A stretch of 64,000 bases of DNA, from the NCBI RefSeq assembly GCF_004022565.1, contig NZ_CP022987.1, forward strand, positions 2,046,001-2,110,000, given 5' to 3'. Shown here in pieces: positions 44,889 to 53,300 of this stretch (within the stretch, counting starts at the first letter, position 1; each line of letters starts with the position of its first letter). The notes under the pieces are model-generated. The model was not told the origin of the DNA. It worked only from the letters and a program-made list of their open reading frames with translations, and did not search any database. Source of the stretch: Pollutimonas thiosulfatoxidans. Its GTDB lineage: Bacteria > Pseudomonadota > Gammaproteobacteria > Burkholderiales > Burkholderiaceae_B. A program made the position numbers and the translations under genes.

Positions 44889-45689
44889 TCATCGGCCAGC
44901 CGCAGTCTGGGCCAGCGCCGCTGCCGTCGCCGCATCGGCCGGCAGAAACACTTCGATCAAGAGCTCGGACACGTTGATGTCGAGCGGGTAATCGAAAACC
45001 ATAGTCGTACTGAGGAAGGCCAAACTGCCCGACTCAGTACGCAGGCGTAAGGGCGTGGCAATGGGGCTGTGTCCCACAGCATGGCTGCCCTCGGGAGCTT
45101 CGCGCGGGCTTGGGTAGCTGGTCAGTTCCCGAAGCAAGTCATCCAGATACTCGTCGGCAGAGGCCTCTGCCTGGCGCTGCAAGCGTAGCAATACATTGGC
45201 ACGCCATTCAGACAAGTTCTCTATGTGCGGGGCCATGCCTTCGGGGTGCAAGCTTAAGCGCAATACATTGACGGGTGGGGAGAGCAGCTTTGGCGACACA
45301 CCCGCCAGTAGCGGCGCCACGGCCTTATTGGCAAAGACGAGATTCCATTTTCCGTCGACCGCCAGGGCGGGATACGGATCGTGGGCGTCCAGCAAAAGCT
45401 GAACCGACGCCCCCAGCGATTGCATGTCGGGGTCGGTCAATGGCCGCTCGGCAAAGCGTGGCGCGTATCCCGCGGCCAACAATACGTCATTACATGGCCG
45501 AGGTGGAATTTGCAGGCAGTCTGCCAGGCGCAACAGCATTTCGCGACTTGGCCGGGCGCGACCCGTCTCGATAAAACTCAAATGGCGCGCCGACATCCCA
45601 GCCTCCAGCGCAAGGTCAAGCTGACTAAGCCGACGCCTGTTGCGCCAGGTACGCAAGAGAGCCCCGAGGGGACGCCGAACAGTATCCAT
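44889..45689 (-). CDS. XRE-family regulator with MmyB-like ligand domain
   Basis: 266 residues. The N-terminal helix-turn-helix (LLRTWRNRRRLSQLDLALEAGMSARHLSFIETGRARPSREML, about 10-55) is followed by an MmyB-like domain (PYPALAVDGKWNLVFANKAVAPLLAG...), a PAS-like fold that can bind fatty acids in relatives. ATG 45689 is the family-like start. It is divergent from the monooxygenase gene, and a perfect palindrome lies between them. Confidence 0.88.
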   Translation of the reverse strand: MDTVRRPLGALLRTWRNRRRLSQLDLALEAGMSARHLSFIETGRARPSREMLLRLADCLQIPPRPCNDVLLAAGYAPRFAERPLTDPDMQSLGASVQLLLDAHDPYPALAVDGKWNLVFANKAVAPLLAGVSPKLLSPPVNVLRLSLHPEGMAPHIENLSEWRANVLLRLQRQAEASADEYLDDLLRELTSYPSPREAPEGSHAVGHSPIATPLRLRTESGSLAFLSTTMVFDYPLDINVSELLIEVFLPADAATAAALAQTAAGR

Positions 45690-45720
45690 ATTGAAAGCAT
45701 AGCAGTGCGTGAGCATCCGC

Positions 45721-45737
45721 ATTACCTCTCAGGTAAT
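45721..45737. promoter_or_regulatory. palindromic operator candidate for the XRE regulator
   Basis: A perfect inverted repeat ATTACCT-ctc-AGGTAAT, 31 bp upstream of the regulator start and 75 bp upstream of the divergent monooxygenase gene. The 7-3-7 architecture suits a dimeric helix-turn-helix protein, so it probably serves autoregulation and control of the neighbour. Confidence 0.55.
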
Positions 45738-45812
45738 CGACGCCAGATCGAAAAAGCGTCAAAGTCGGTCATCGCGTCGATCCCTTCTACCCCTTTTGCA
45801 AGGACATCCATC

Positions 45813-46181
45813 ATGCATCTTGACTCCAGCTCAGGCCTTGTAGCTTATGTCATCACTTTTACCGTCCGCCCCGGACAACAGGACGAGTTCCTGGGCTTGC
45901 TCGAACCGTTGTTGGACGCCATGCGCAACGAAGCGACATTTGCCAACGCTTTCCTGCATCGTGATCCTTCGTCTGACTATCGCTATATGCTGTACGAAAC
46001 CTGGACGGACGAGAAAGACCTGGCCGAGGTCCAGATACATCGCGAATACCGACAGGCCTTCTGGCGGGCGCTTCCCGATTTACTGGAATCCCCACGCGAG
46101 ATACAGAGGTGGCAACCCGTGCGCAGCGACATTCGCCCGCCGCAGCCTCTATCCGTTACGCCCGACTGCGCTTATGATTAA
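45813..46181 (+). CDS. antibiotic biosynthesis monooxygenase (ABM) domain protein
   Basis: 122 residues with an ABM dimeric alpha/beta-barrel fold: VAYVITFTVRPGQQDEFLGLLEPLLDAMRNEATFANAFLHRDP, then YMLYETWTDEKDLAEVQIHREYRQAF. Related small proteins act as quinol or haem-independent monooxygenases. AAGGAC precedes ATG 45813; the frame is open to the left but lacks protein-like sequence there. It is likely controlled by the divergent XRE regulator. Confidence 0.82.
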   Translation: MHLDSSSGLVAYVITFTVRPGQQDEFLGLLEPLLDAMRNEATFANAFLHRDPSSDYRYMLYETWTDEKDLAEVQIHREYRQAFWRALPDLLESPREIQRWQPVRSDIRPPQPLSVTPDCAYD

Positions 46182-46210
46182 GTGATCCGTAACCACTCCT
46201 GGAGAAGATC

Positions 46211-47356
46211 TTGCCTAGCCTACTACCCGACGTCGACCCCAACGGGCTGCTCGAATACTCGGTGGTCTACACCGATCGTGCCGTCAACCATATGTCGCAG
46301 AATTTCCAGGGCGTCATGCGAGATATCTCCAGCACCCTGAAGCATGTATACCGCGCACAGTCTGCCATCGTTGTACCCGGCAGCGGGACCTTCGGCATGG
46401 AAGCCGTCGCGCGGCAGTTTGCCACCAACAAAAAATGCCTGGTGATCCGAACCGGATGGTTCAGCTATCGGTGGACACAGATTTTCGAGATGGGCTCCAT
46501 CCCCGCCAGCGCCACAGTGCTGAAGGCCCGACCGATACAAGCAGGCCGCCAAGCGCCATTCGCTCCCCCTCCCATAGACGAGGTCGTCGCCGAGATTGAA
46601 GCAAGCAAGCCTGATGTCGTGTTCGCCGCACACGTGGAAACGGCAGCCGGCATTATGTTGCCCGACGACTATATGCGGCAGGTCGCCGATGCCGTGCATG
46701 CCCACGGTGGCCTGTTTGTACTCGATTGCATCGCATCCGGCACCATCTGGGTCGATATGCAGGCCATTGGTGTTGACGTGCTGATCACTGCTCCTCAAAA
46801 GGGCTGGAGCGGCCCGGCTTGTTGCGGCCTGGTCATGCTGGGTGCCCAGGGCAGAAAGCAAATAGACGCCACGATCAGCACAAGCTTTGCCTGCGACTTA
46901 CGCAAATGGCTGCAAATCATGGAGGCCTACGAGGCAGGCGGCTTCGGCTACCACGCCACCATGCCGACCGACAGTCTTACCGTGCTGCGTAACGTGATGC
47001 AAGAAACCAAAGACTATGGCTTCGAGAAAGTTCGCGCCGAGCAGCAAGAGCTGGGCACCAAGGTGCGAGCCCTGTTGCAGGAAAGAGGCTTCCAAAGCGT
47101 TGCCGCGCCCGGCTACGAAGCCCCCGGCGTGGTCGTAAGCTACACCGACGATCCCGGGCTGCACTCCGGCAAAAAATTCGTCGAAGCCGGACTGCAAGCG
47201 GCAGCTGGCGTACCCCTGCAATGCGACGAAGGCGACGACTTCAAGACGTTTCGCATAGGCCTTTTCGGCCTGGACAAGCTGCATAATGTCGACCGGACGG
47301 TCAAGCACCTTGCAACAGCACTGGATGCCATCGTTCAACCCGTGCCAGTGGCCTAG
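46211..47356 (+). CDS. PLP-dependent class V aminotransferase (serine/alanine-glyoxylate type)
   Basis: 381 residues. The PLP Lys is in VLITAPQKGWSGPAC (about 200). The cofactor-binding Asp lies in GGLFVLDCIASG and the phosphate-binding segment in VPGSGTFGMEAV. The GMEA/HVETAAGI pattern places it near alanine-glyoxylate, serine-pyruvate or phosphonate aminotransferases. The start is an unusual TTG at 46211 backed by GGAGAA five nt upstream. It may share an operon with the monooxygenase before it and the thioesterase 12 bp after it. Confidence 0.87.
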   Translation: MPSLLPDVDPNGLLEYSVVYTDRAVNHMSQNFQGVMRDISSTLKHVYRAQSAIVVPGSGTFGMEAVARQFATNKKCLVIRTGWFSYRWTQIFEMGSIPASATVLKARPIQAGRQAPFAPPPIDEVVAEIEASKPDVVFAAHVETAAGIMLPDDYMRQVADAVHAHGGLFVLDCIASGTIWVDMQAIGVDVLITAPQKGWSGPACCGLVMLGAQGRKQIDATISTSFACDLRKWLQIMEAYEAGGFGYHATMPTDSLTVLRNVMQETKDYGFEKVRAEQQELGTKVRALLQERGFQSVAAPGYEAPGVVVSYTDDPGLHSGKKFVEAGLQAAAGVPLQCDEGDDFKTFRIGLFGLDKLHNVDRTVKHLATALDAIVQPVPVA

Positions 47357-47368
47357 CGGTATAGCGCC

Positions 47369-47857
47369 ATGCCGAAGCACGGTTCCGACCGCATACTGAA
47401 TCCAGCAAGCGAAGCCCGTGTACGCGCGAGCTTCGCTCGCCAGGGCCTGATGCGCCACCTGGGCGCTGAACTGCATCTGGTCGAGTCTGGCTTGGTCACA
47501 ATACGGCTGCCCTATCGTTCAGAGCTCACGCAGCAGCATGGTTTCTTTCATGCCGGAGCAACCAGCGCGATCGCCGATTCGGCGGGCGGCTATGCTGGCT
47601 ACACCCTATTTCCGGATGACAGCTCGGTATTGACGATCGAGTTCAAGATCAACCTGGTGGCACCGGCCCAAGGAGAACTCCTTGAGGCCATCGGGAAGGT
47701 TGTGCGATCCGGGCGCAGCCTTACGATCTGCCAAATGGAAGTGTTCGGCATAGCCGACGGCAAGCGTACCCTGGTGGCCATCGGCCAACAAACCCTGATG
47801 TGCATGCACGGCAAGCCCGATCCGCAAGAAGTGCTCGCCCCCGCCACGCCAACGTAA
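47369..47857 (+). CDS. PaaI-family thioesterase
   Basis: 162 residues, hotdog fold. The QQHGFFHAGATSAIADSAGGYAGYTL segment is the PaaI-type catalytic helix with its Asp, followed by LTIEFKINLVAPAQGELLEAIGKVVRSGRSL. The substrate acyl-CoA is unknown. It sits 12 bp after the aminotransferase gene, so is likely co-transcribed. Confidence 0.85.
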   Translation: MPKHGSDRILNPASEARVRASFARQGLMRHLGAELHLVESGLVTIRLPYRSELTQQHGFFHAGATSAIADSAGGYAGYTLFPDDSSVLTIEFKINLVAPAQGELLEAIGKVVRSGRSLTICQMEVFGIADGKRTLVAIGQQTLMCMHGKPDPQEVLAPATPT

Positions 47858-47952
47858 GGTTCCCATGGATATGCCATCAGGGTTGGGGGTATCCGGGCTG
47901 GAATCGGGTGGCCATGGCCAGTTCTTTTGCGGCGGCGGTGACAGCGGAACAA

Positions 47953-48498
47953 TCAGGGTAGTGCGCCAGCCTGGGCACGACGTCTGACGCCCAGTTCGGC
48001 CAGCGTCGCGGCCATATCTTCGGCAGAAGTCTCGGGCTTGACGCTGGCATCTATTTTCAGCACCCGGCCGTCCTCGCCGATATAAATGGTGTGGCGCTTG
48101 GCCACCCCCAACATGCCCAGCACCCCATAGGCTTTCGCTGCAGATTTGTCTTCGTCGCTAAGCAAGGGAAAGTCAGCCTTGGTCTCCGCTGCGAAGCCTT
48201 CGTTGTCTGCCAGCGGGTCAACGCTGGCCATAAAGTAAGCGACGTCGAACTCGCGTATCAGGTGGCCGTTTTCGGCCAGCGACTTGCACTCGATGGTGCA
48301 GCCCGAGGTATAGGCCTTGGGAAACCAGGCCAGCACCACCGCCTGCTTGCCGCGGTAATCGGCCAGGCGATGCACCTTGCCATCAGAGCCGGGCAGCTCA
48401 AAGTCTGGGGCCATGTCGCCCACCTCGATCGCAGCCGCAGGAGCGGCGAACATCGCCAGCCATATGCCCAGCAATAATGGCTTCAGATACTTGAACAT
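47953..48498 (-). CDS. exported peroxiredoxin (AhpC/TSA, Bcp-like)
   Basis: 181 residues. A signal peptide (MFKYLKPLLLGIWLAMFAAPAAA) precedes a thioredoxin-fold peroxiredoxin with the Bcp-like centre FPKAYTSGCTIECKSLAENG (peroxidatic and resolving Cys five residues apart). It would act in the periplasm, unlike ordinary cytoplasmic Bcp. It lies 11 bp after the DUF3820 gene on the same strand. Confidence 0.85.
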   Translation of the reverse strand: MFKYLKPLLLGIWLAMFAAPAAAIEVGDMAPDFELPGSDGKVHRLADYRGKQAVVLAWFPKAYTSGCTIECKSLAENGHLIREFDVAYFMASVDPLADNEGFAAETKADFPLLSDEDKSAAKAYGVLGMLGVAKRHTIYIGEDGRVLKIDASVKPETSAEDMAATLAELGVRRRAQAGALP

Positions 48499-48509
48499 GG
48501 ATGTTCTCC

Positions 48510-48752
48510 TTATGGCTTGCTATCGTCTTCGCGGCTCGTTGCGGATCGCCGCAGCGGCGTCAACAAGGGCCGCAAACCATTATGATCCAGCTCTTGCATC
48601 AATGCCAGGAGGCGACCGATTTCGCCCTTCGGAAAGCCGTTGCGAGCGAACCAGTTCAAGTAATGGCCGGGCAGGTCGGCCATCAAACGCCCCTGGTACT
48701 TGCCAAAGGGCATGATGCGCGTCACCAGCAGTTCAAGATCTTCGGGGTGCAT
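48510..48752 (-). CDS. DUF3820 family protein
   Basis: 80 residues. The conserved MPFGKYQGRLMADLPGHYLNWFARNGFP is typical of DUF3820, a small family with a nuclease-accessory-like fold but no proven function. It is upstream of the exported peroxiredoxin by 11 bp. Confidence 0.8.
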   Translation of the reverse strand: MHPEDLELLVTRIMPFGKYQGRLMADLPGHYLNWFARNGFPKGEIGRLLALMQELDHNGLRPLLTPLRRSATSREDDSKP

Positions 48753-48796
48753 GGCAAATACCCCATGTTAATCGCTGACGCTGGCGATGCCCAGTG

Positions 48797-50956
48797 CTAG
48801 AAGTCGACAGAGGCAGACAACATGACGCTGCGGCCGGCAGCATTGGTGGCGAACGAACCGCTGGCCAGCCAGTACTTTTTATCCGTCAGATTATCGATGT
48901 TGGCGCGCAGGACTACATTTTTTCCTGCGACCTTGGTCCGGTAGCGGGCGCCTACATCGAAAGTTGTGACGGCTGGCAAGCTGAGCGTGTTGGCATCGCT
49001 AATATAGGTGGACGAGGTGTGTGAAGCACGCCCGTTAAGACTCAGCCCCTCCACCCAGGGTGTATCCCAGTCCAGGCCCAGGTTGAATGTCCGGCTCGGT
49101 ACGCCCGGGGCCCTGTTGCCGTCGTTAATGCCATCCTGCGTTTTGGTCAGCGTACCTTGCGTGAACGCGGCGCTGGCCATCAGACGCAAACCAGGCTGCA
49201 ATTCGCCATAGGCGCTGAGCTCCAGCCCACGGTTGCGCTGCTCTCCCGAGTAACCGTAGAAGTCCCCATCTTCCTGAGCAGAAGGCCGCGCCACCTGGAA
49301 GATTGCCGCGCTAGTAGTCACGCTGCCCCAATCCACTTTGACACCGGCCTCGTACTGCTTGGATTTGTAAGGACTGAGTACCTCGCCGCTATTGGCGTAC
49401 CCAGGGCCTACAACCCGTCCGGGCGTCAAGCCCTCTGTGAAATTGCCGTATACCGAGACATTGTCCACCGGCTTGATCACAATCCCGGCAAGCGGGGAGA
49501 CCGCGTCTGCCTTGTAGCTGCCAGTTTTTGCGCCTGTGCCCGTGCTGTAGCTCTCGGTTTTTACGGTCTGCTTACGCGCACCCAGGGTTAGCAACACAGT
49601 GTCTTGGGCAAAGGACAGCGTATCGGCAATAGCGATGCTGTCCAATGTCGTTTCCGACGCGCGCCTCATGCTGTTGCGCACAGATGCATTCGCAGGGAGC
49701 GGTGACGGGTCGTAGATATTTGATGACACGGCCGTCGTACCCGGCGAGTAGGCGTTGCCGGCTTCTTGGCTCATGCGTGTCACTCCGACGGAAAGTGCGT
49801 GCCCAACGGTACCGGTGTCAAACCGCGCCTGTAGCCCGACGTCGCTGCTAAGCGTTTCGGAGTACGAGTCGTAATATGAATTCATGACGCCGAAATTTCC
49901 GTCGGCATCCACCCCGCGACGCGCCAACGTGGCCGGATTGACCGAGATGGGGAACACCTGGCGCACAACGTTATCCCGATAACCCAAGGCAACATGCCCC
50001 GTAAGATTGTCGGTCAGGTCGTATTCCAGCCTTGAAGCTATCGTCTTGTCACGCTGTGTCAGTGTCGTGCCCGGATAGAAAGCGATGCGCCCATCCGGTG
50101 CTGTGGGGATCTCTGTAATGTTGGGTGCGAACCCGATCTGAGACCGGAAATTCTCGACCTCATCGTCCTGATATATTGCATCCAGAGACCACCTCAGGCG
50201 TTGCCCCCGGAAGTCCAGAGCCAGCGCGCCCAGCCCCAAGTCCTGGCGGCCATCATTAATCGAGGCCTCGCCGCCACGCACTACACCGTTAAAGCGTATG
50301 CCCCATTCGTTGTTCTCGCCAAACCGCCTGCCCACATCCAGGTGGGTACCCACATTGGCCTTGGTGGTGTAGGTGGTCGTCAAGCGGGTTAGCGGCTCGT
50401 CATGAGCGCGCTTGGTTACGACGTTGATGCTGCCGCCTATACTCCCATTGGGCGGGATGCCACGCATCAGTGTACCGGGCCCTTTAAGAACTTCGACGCG
50501 CTCAACAAACTCCAGGGGCAGGCGGTTGGCGGACAACAAGCCATACAGCCCATTCATCCCCACATCTCCGGTTCCGACACTGAATCCGCGAATCTGGAAG
50601 TCCTCTCCGAACCCACCAGTCGACGTCGTCGTGCGCACCGATGCATCATTGGTAATGATGTCGGCCAGCGTACGCGCCTGGATGTCTTCTATCAGTTCCG
50701 ATGTGTAATTTACCGTGCTGAACGGCGTATCCATGACATCTGCCGTGCCCAGCAAACCCAGGCCGCCGCCACGCGCCACTTGCCCGCCCGCGTAAACCGG
50801 TTCCAGATCTCCAGCGCGGCTTCCTTGAACCACCACTGCGGGCAGTTCCGTAGCCGGCGGCGCGGACTGCGCCATCGCACCCCCACCAGACGCGATCAGC
50901 AAGGCAGCCGCTAAGGGGCGCAGCATGGGCGGGCGAGACAGGGGGCGGTAGGACAT
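48797..50956 (-). CDS. TonB-dependent siderophore receptor
   Basis: A 719-residue outer-membrane receptor. A signal peptide ends near GGGAMAQ. The plug domain (about 60-200) includes DIITNDASVRTTTSTGGFGEDFQIRGF and VEVLKGPGTLMRGIPPNGSIGGSINVVTKR. A 22-strand barrel follows, ending in VMLSASVDF with the terminal Phe needed for assembly. It lacks the N-terminal signalling domain, so it is a transport-only receptor. A Fur-like site lies upstream, and a PepSY gene is divergent. The ligand is not identifiable. Confidence 0.93.
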   Translation of the reverse strand: MSYRPLSRPPMLRPLAAALLIASGGGAMAQSAPPATELPAVVVQGSRAGDLEPVYAGGQVARGGGLGLLGTADVMDTPFSTVNYTSELIEDIQARTLADIITNDASVRTTTSTGGFGEDFQIRGFSVGTGDVGMNGLYGLLSANRLPLEFVERVEVLKGPGTLMRGIPPNGSIGGSINVVTKRAHDEPLTRLTTTYTTKANVGTHLDVGRRFGENNEWGIRFNGVVRGGEASINDGRQDLGLGALALDFRGQRLRWSLDAIYQDDEVENFRSQIGFAPNITEIPTAPDGRIAFYPGTTLTQRDKTIASRLEYDLTDNLTGHVALGYRDNVVRQVFPISVNPATLARRGVDADGNFGVMNSYYDSYSETLSSDVGLQARFDTGTVGHALSVGVTRMSQEAGNAYSPGTTAVSSNIYDPSPLPANASVRNSMRRASETTLDSIAIADTLSFAQDTVLLTLGARKQTVKTESYSTGTGAKTGSYKADAVSPLAGIVIKPVDNVSVYGNFTEGLTPGRVVGPGYANSGEVLSPYKSKQYEAGVKVDWGSVTTSAAIFQVARPSAQEDGDFYGYSGEQRNRGLELSAYGELQPGLRLMASAAFTQGTLTKTQDGINDGNRAPGVPSRTFNLGLDWDTPWVEGLSLNGRASHTSSTYISDANTLSLPAVTTFDVGARYRTKVAGKNVVLRANIDNLTDKKYWLASGSFATNAAGRSVMLSASVDF

Positions 50957-51041
50957 GAAATCACTCTTAAAAGTAGGAAGCCGGGTTGAAAGAAACTGCG
51001 TGCGTGCCTGCTTGATCTATGTATAATTTCGCAAAGCACGG

Positions 51042-51074
51042 TGATAGTAATCGTTCTCAATACCATTATCAATA
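51042..51074. promoter_or_regulatory. Fur-type operator between receptor and PepSY genes
   Basis: The plus strand reads TGATAGTAATCGTTCTCAAT followed by ACCATTATCAATA; the minus strand contains TGATAATGGTATTGA and GAACGATTACTATC. Overlapping 7-1-7 half-sites resemble the Fur consensus GATAATGATAATCATTATC. A TATAAT (51022-51027) adjoins it. It is well placed to repress both divergent genes when iron is plentiful. Confidence 0.65.
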
Positions 51075-51123
51075 AGATTTTGCCCCGACTTTCCTGCTCC
51101 ACATCCCGTTTTCGGAAACGCCC

Positions 51124-51213
51124 ATGACCTGTCTTTTGTCCCTCGATTCAGCCGCTGCTTTACGCCCTACCGCGTCGTATGCCACTGCCGCCCTGACGCA
51201 GGCTGGGGCTTAA
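51124..51213 (+). CDS. possible 29-residue leader peptide before the PepSY gene
   Basis: A short frame MTCLLSLDSAAALRPTASYA... ending 2 nt before the PepSY start (TAACAATG). GGAA lies 7 nt before its ATG. Its placement would allow translational coupling, but there is no family resemblance and it could be chance. Confidence 0.3.
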   Translation: MTCLLSLDSAAALRPTASYATAALTQAGA

Positions 51214-51215
51214 CA

Positions 51216-52346
51216 ATGTTGTCGACGGGAGCCTTGCGCAAGTGGTCCTTTGTACATAAATGGACCAGCCTGATCAGTACGATTTTTCTCCTGATGCTGT
51301 GCCTTACCGGCCTGCCTCTGATCTTCGAGCACGAGATCGAGCATTTCCTGACCGATGGTGTTCAACACACAAGCGCTGAAGCCGGTCTGCCCCTGGCGAA
51401 TATGGATCAGGTCATCGCGGCCGCAAAAGCCGAAGCCCCTGACAAGTCCGTGATGTTCGTCGGCGACATTACAGACGATGGGTTCTGGTATGTAAACATG
51501 GCCGATACGGTGGCAGGCGGCGGCCCGCGCAAGACAGTGACGGTGGACTATTACACCGGACAAGTGCTGGACCCCTCGGCTCAACGCAGCCCTTTCATGG
51601 CCTTCATGCTGCGGCTACATACCGACCTCTTTCTAGGCCTGCCGGGCAAGCTATTCCTGGGCCTGATGGCTTTCTTGCTGCTGGCCGCCATCGTATCGGG
51701 CGTCGTGCTCTATGCCCCTTTCATGCGGCGGCTGCGCTTCGGCGAGGTGCGTCGCGATCGGGCCACGCGGCTGAAATGGCTGGATCTGCACAACTTATTG
51801 GGCATCGTCACCCTGGTATGGATAGGCACGGTGGGCGCCACGGGCATGATCACTACCTGGGCGGACCTAATCGTTGGTGCATGGCGCGCCGACCAAATGG
51901 CCGAAATGGTAGCTCCTTACGCCGGCCAGCCTCCGGTTACGCAGCCCGGTTCGCTTGAGCAGGCCGTACAAGCGGCCCAGCAGTTGGAACCCAACATGCA
52001 ACTGGGTTTTGTGGCGTATCCCGGATCGGGTTTGTCCAGCCCGCACCACTATGCCGTCTTCATGCGCGGTACCGAGCCGCTGACATCTCGCCTGTTGAAG
52101 CCCGTGCTGGTGGATGCGCGAACGCTGCAAGTAACGGATAACCGTCCTCTGCCTTGGTACATGACCGGCTTGTTGATATCGGAGCCGCTGCACTTTGGCG
52201 ACTACGGTGGCTTGCCCATGAAGGTGCTGTGGGCCGTGTTGGACATCATCACCATTATCTTGCTGGGCAGCGGCTTATACCTGTGGCTGGCACGCCGCCG
52301 TAAGGCCCCTGGCCGAACTATCGAAGCATGGGAAGCGAGCGCATGA
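51216..52346 (+). CDS. PepSY-associated transmembrane protein (siderophore-iron reductase-like)
   Basis: 376 residues with four main transmembrane segments and two periplasmic PepSY-like regions. The start RKWSFVHKWTSLISTIFLLMLCLTGLPLIFEHE and LKWLDLHNLLGIVTLVWIGTVGATG carry paired His residues that could ligate haem; the C-terminal YGGLPMKVLWAVLDIITIILLGSGLYLW is typical of PepSY-TM proteins linked to siderophore uptake. It shares the Fur-type interval with the receptor gene. The following small gene overlaps its stop (ATGA). Confidence 0.88.
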   Translation: MLSTGALRKWSFVHKWTSLISTIFLLMLCLTGLPLIFEHEIEHFLTDGVQHTSAEAGLPLANMDQVIAAAKAEAPDKSVMFVGDITDDGFWYVNMADTVAGGGPRKTVTVDYYTGQVLDPSAQRSPFMAFMLRLHTDLFLGLPGKLFLGLMAFLLLAAIVSGVVLYAPFMRRLRFGEVRRDRATRLKWLDLHNLLGIVTLVWIGTVGATGMITTWADLIVGAWRADQMAEMVAPYAGQPPVTQPGSLEQAVQAAQQLEPNMQLGFVAYPGSGLSSPHHYAVFMRGTEPLTSRLLKPVLVDARTLQVTDNRPLPWYMTGLLISEPLHFGDYGGLPMKVLWAVLDIITIILLGSGLYLWLARRRKAPGRTIEAWEASA

Positions 52347-52546
52347 AGCAACACGCCAAAGCCGAGGACAGCTACCGTTCACACACCAACATGCGTCAGA
52401 TGTGGCTGGCCCCGTTGCTCATAGCAGCAATTACATCGGTAGGTTTGATCGCCGCCCTGGTGGGCGACGGATGGCACGATGCGGTGTCATGGGCCGCGCT
52501 TGGCGTGCCCGTGGTGTTGATCGCATGGAAGTGGCGGCTGGGCTGA
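52343..52546 (+). CDS. small membrane protein downstream of PepSY gene
   Basis: 67 residues with two hydrophobic segments (MWLAPLLIAAITSVGLIAALVGDG and AVSWAALGVPVVLIAWKWRLG). Its ATG overlaps the PepSY stop in an ATGA, so it is translationally coupled and probably part of the same iron-related membrane unit. I do not recognise a named family. Confidence 0.7.
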   Translation: MKQHAKAEDSYRSHTNMRQMWLAPLLIAAITSVGLIAALVGDGWHDAVSWAALGVPVVLIAWKWRLG

Positions 52547-52557
52547 TTACTGCCGGC

Positions 52558-52959
52558 TCACACCAACCAATTTTCCACGACAAGCCCCCGAATACGGTCG
52601 AACTCCCGGGTGTTGCCGGTCACAAGTGTTAGGCCTAGCGTATGGGCGTGTGCAGCGATCAACAGGTCGTTGGCGCCGATAGGCTGCCCTGCGGCTTCCA
52701 GTTCAGTCCGGATGCTCCCGTACGCCGCGTCGACCGGTAGATCGAGAGGCAGCACAGGCAGCGTATCGAGCAAGCTCCGCACCTTGGCCAGCAACTTGGG
52801 GGACCCCTTTTTGGCGCACCCGTAGCGCATCTCAGCGGCAACGACGATACTGGTACAGACCGCATGGTGACCGACTCGCTGTATTTGGTGGGCCGCCAGG
52901 CCGTCAGGATTGCGCAACAGATCACTGAGGATATTGGTGTCCAGCAAATAGCCGTTCAC
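52558..52959 (-). CDS. vapC: VapC toxin (PIN-domain ribonuclease)
   Basis: 133 residues of PIN fold. The metal-binding acids are Asp in YLLDTNILSDLLR (about 7), Glu in VVAAEMRYG (about 43), and Asp in IGANDLLIAAHA (about 98), with a fourth Asp in REFDRIRGLVVENW. VapC cleaves tRNA or rRNA unless held by VapB. Its start overlaps the vapB stop by 4 bp, giving a coupled toxin-antitoxin operon. Confidence 0.93.
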   Translation of the reverse strand: MNGYLLDTNILSDLLRNPDGLAAHQIQRVGHHAVCTSIVVAAEMRYGCAKKGSPKLLAKVRSLLDTLPVLPLDLPVDAAYGSIRTELEAAGQPIGANDLLIAAHAHTLGLTLVTGNTREFDRIRGLVVENWLV

Positions 52960-53228
52960 AAAATATCCTCCGGCGCCGCAGGCATGTCTGAGATTTCAGG
53001 AAACCAGTCTTCTGGCCCGAGCGGCTCATCGTTCTTCCATTCGGCCAGCAGCTCGAGTATGTTGCTTGGCCCGGATACGGGCTCGATAATAAGCCTCGCT
53101 CCTTCACGATGGATCAGCACCCGATCGCCGGGCAGTTCAAATTCGGCTGGAATGCGGACAGCTTGGCTGCGGTTATTTCGAAATAGCTTGGCCTCACGAG
53201 ATCTCGAAGAAGGTACGGGAGTAGTCAT
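52956..53228 (-). CDS. vapB: VapB antitoxin (AbrB/MazE-type)
   Basis: 90 residues. The N-terminal swapped-hairpin DNA-binding domain reads EAKLFRNNRSQAVRIPAEFELPGDRVLIHREGARLIIEP. The C-terminal WFPEISDMPAAPEDIL should insert into the VapC active site. It binds the toxin and represses the operon. Direct repeats upstream are the likely operator. Confidence 0.92.
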   Translation of the reverse strand: MTTPVPSSRSREAKLFRNNRSQAVRIPAEFELPGDRVLIHREGARLIIEPVSGPSNILELLAEWKNDEPLGPEDWFPEISDMPAAPEDIL

Positions 53229-53241
53229 GGCGTCACCTCGT

Positions 53242-53268
53242 TTGTATATGCCATATTGTATATGCCAT
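53242..53268. promoter_or_regulatory. vapBC operator: two 13-bp direct repeats
   Basis: TTGTATATGCCAT occurs twice (53242-53254 and 53256-53268), 1 bp apart, 14-40 bp upstream of the vapB start. AbrB-type antitoxins bind such repeated elements, and TATACA on the minus strand offers a -10 within them. Confidence 0.6.
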
Positions 53269-53300
53269 GCAAGCCGAATGGAAGCGCCTGAATCTGAGGA

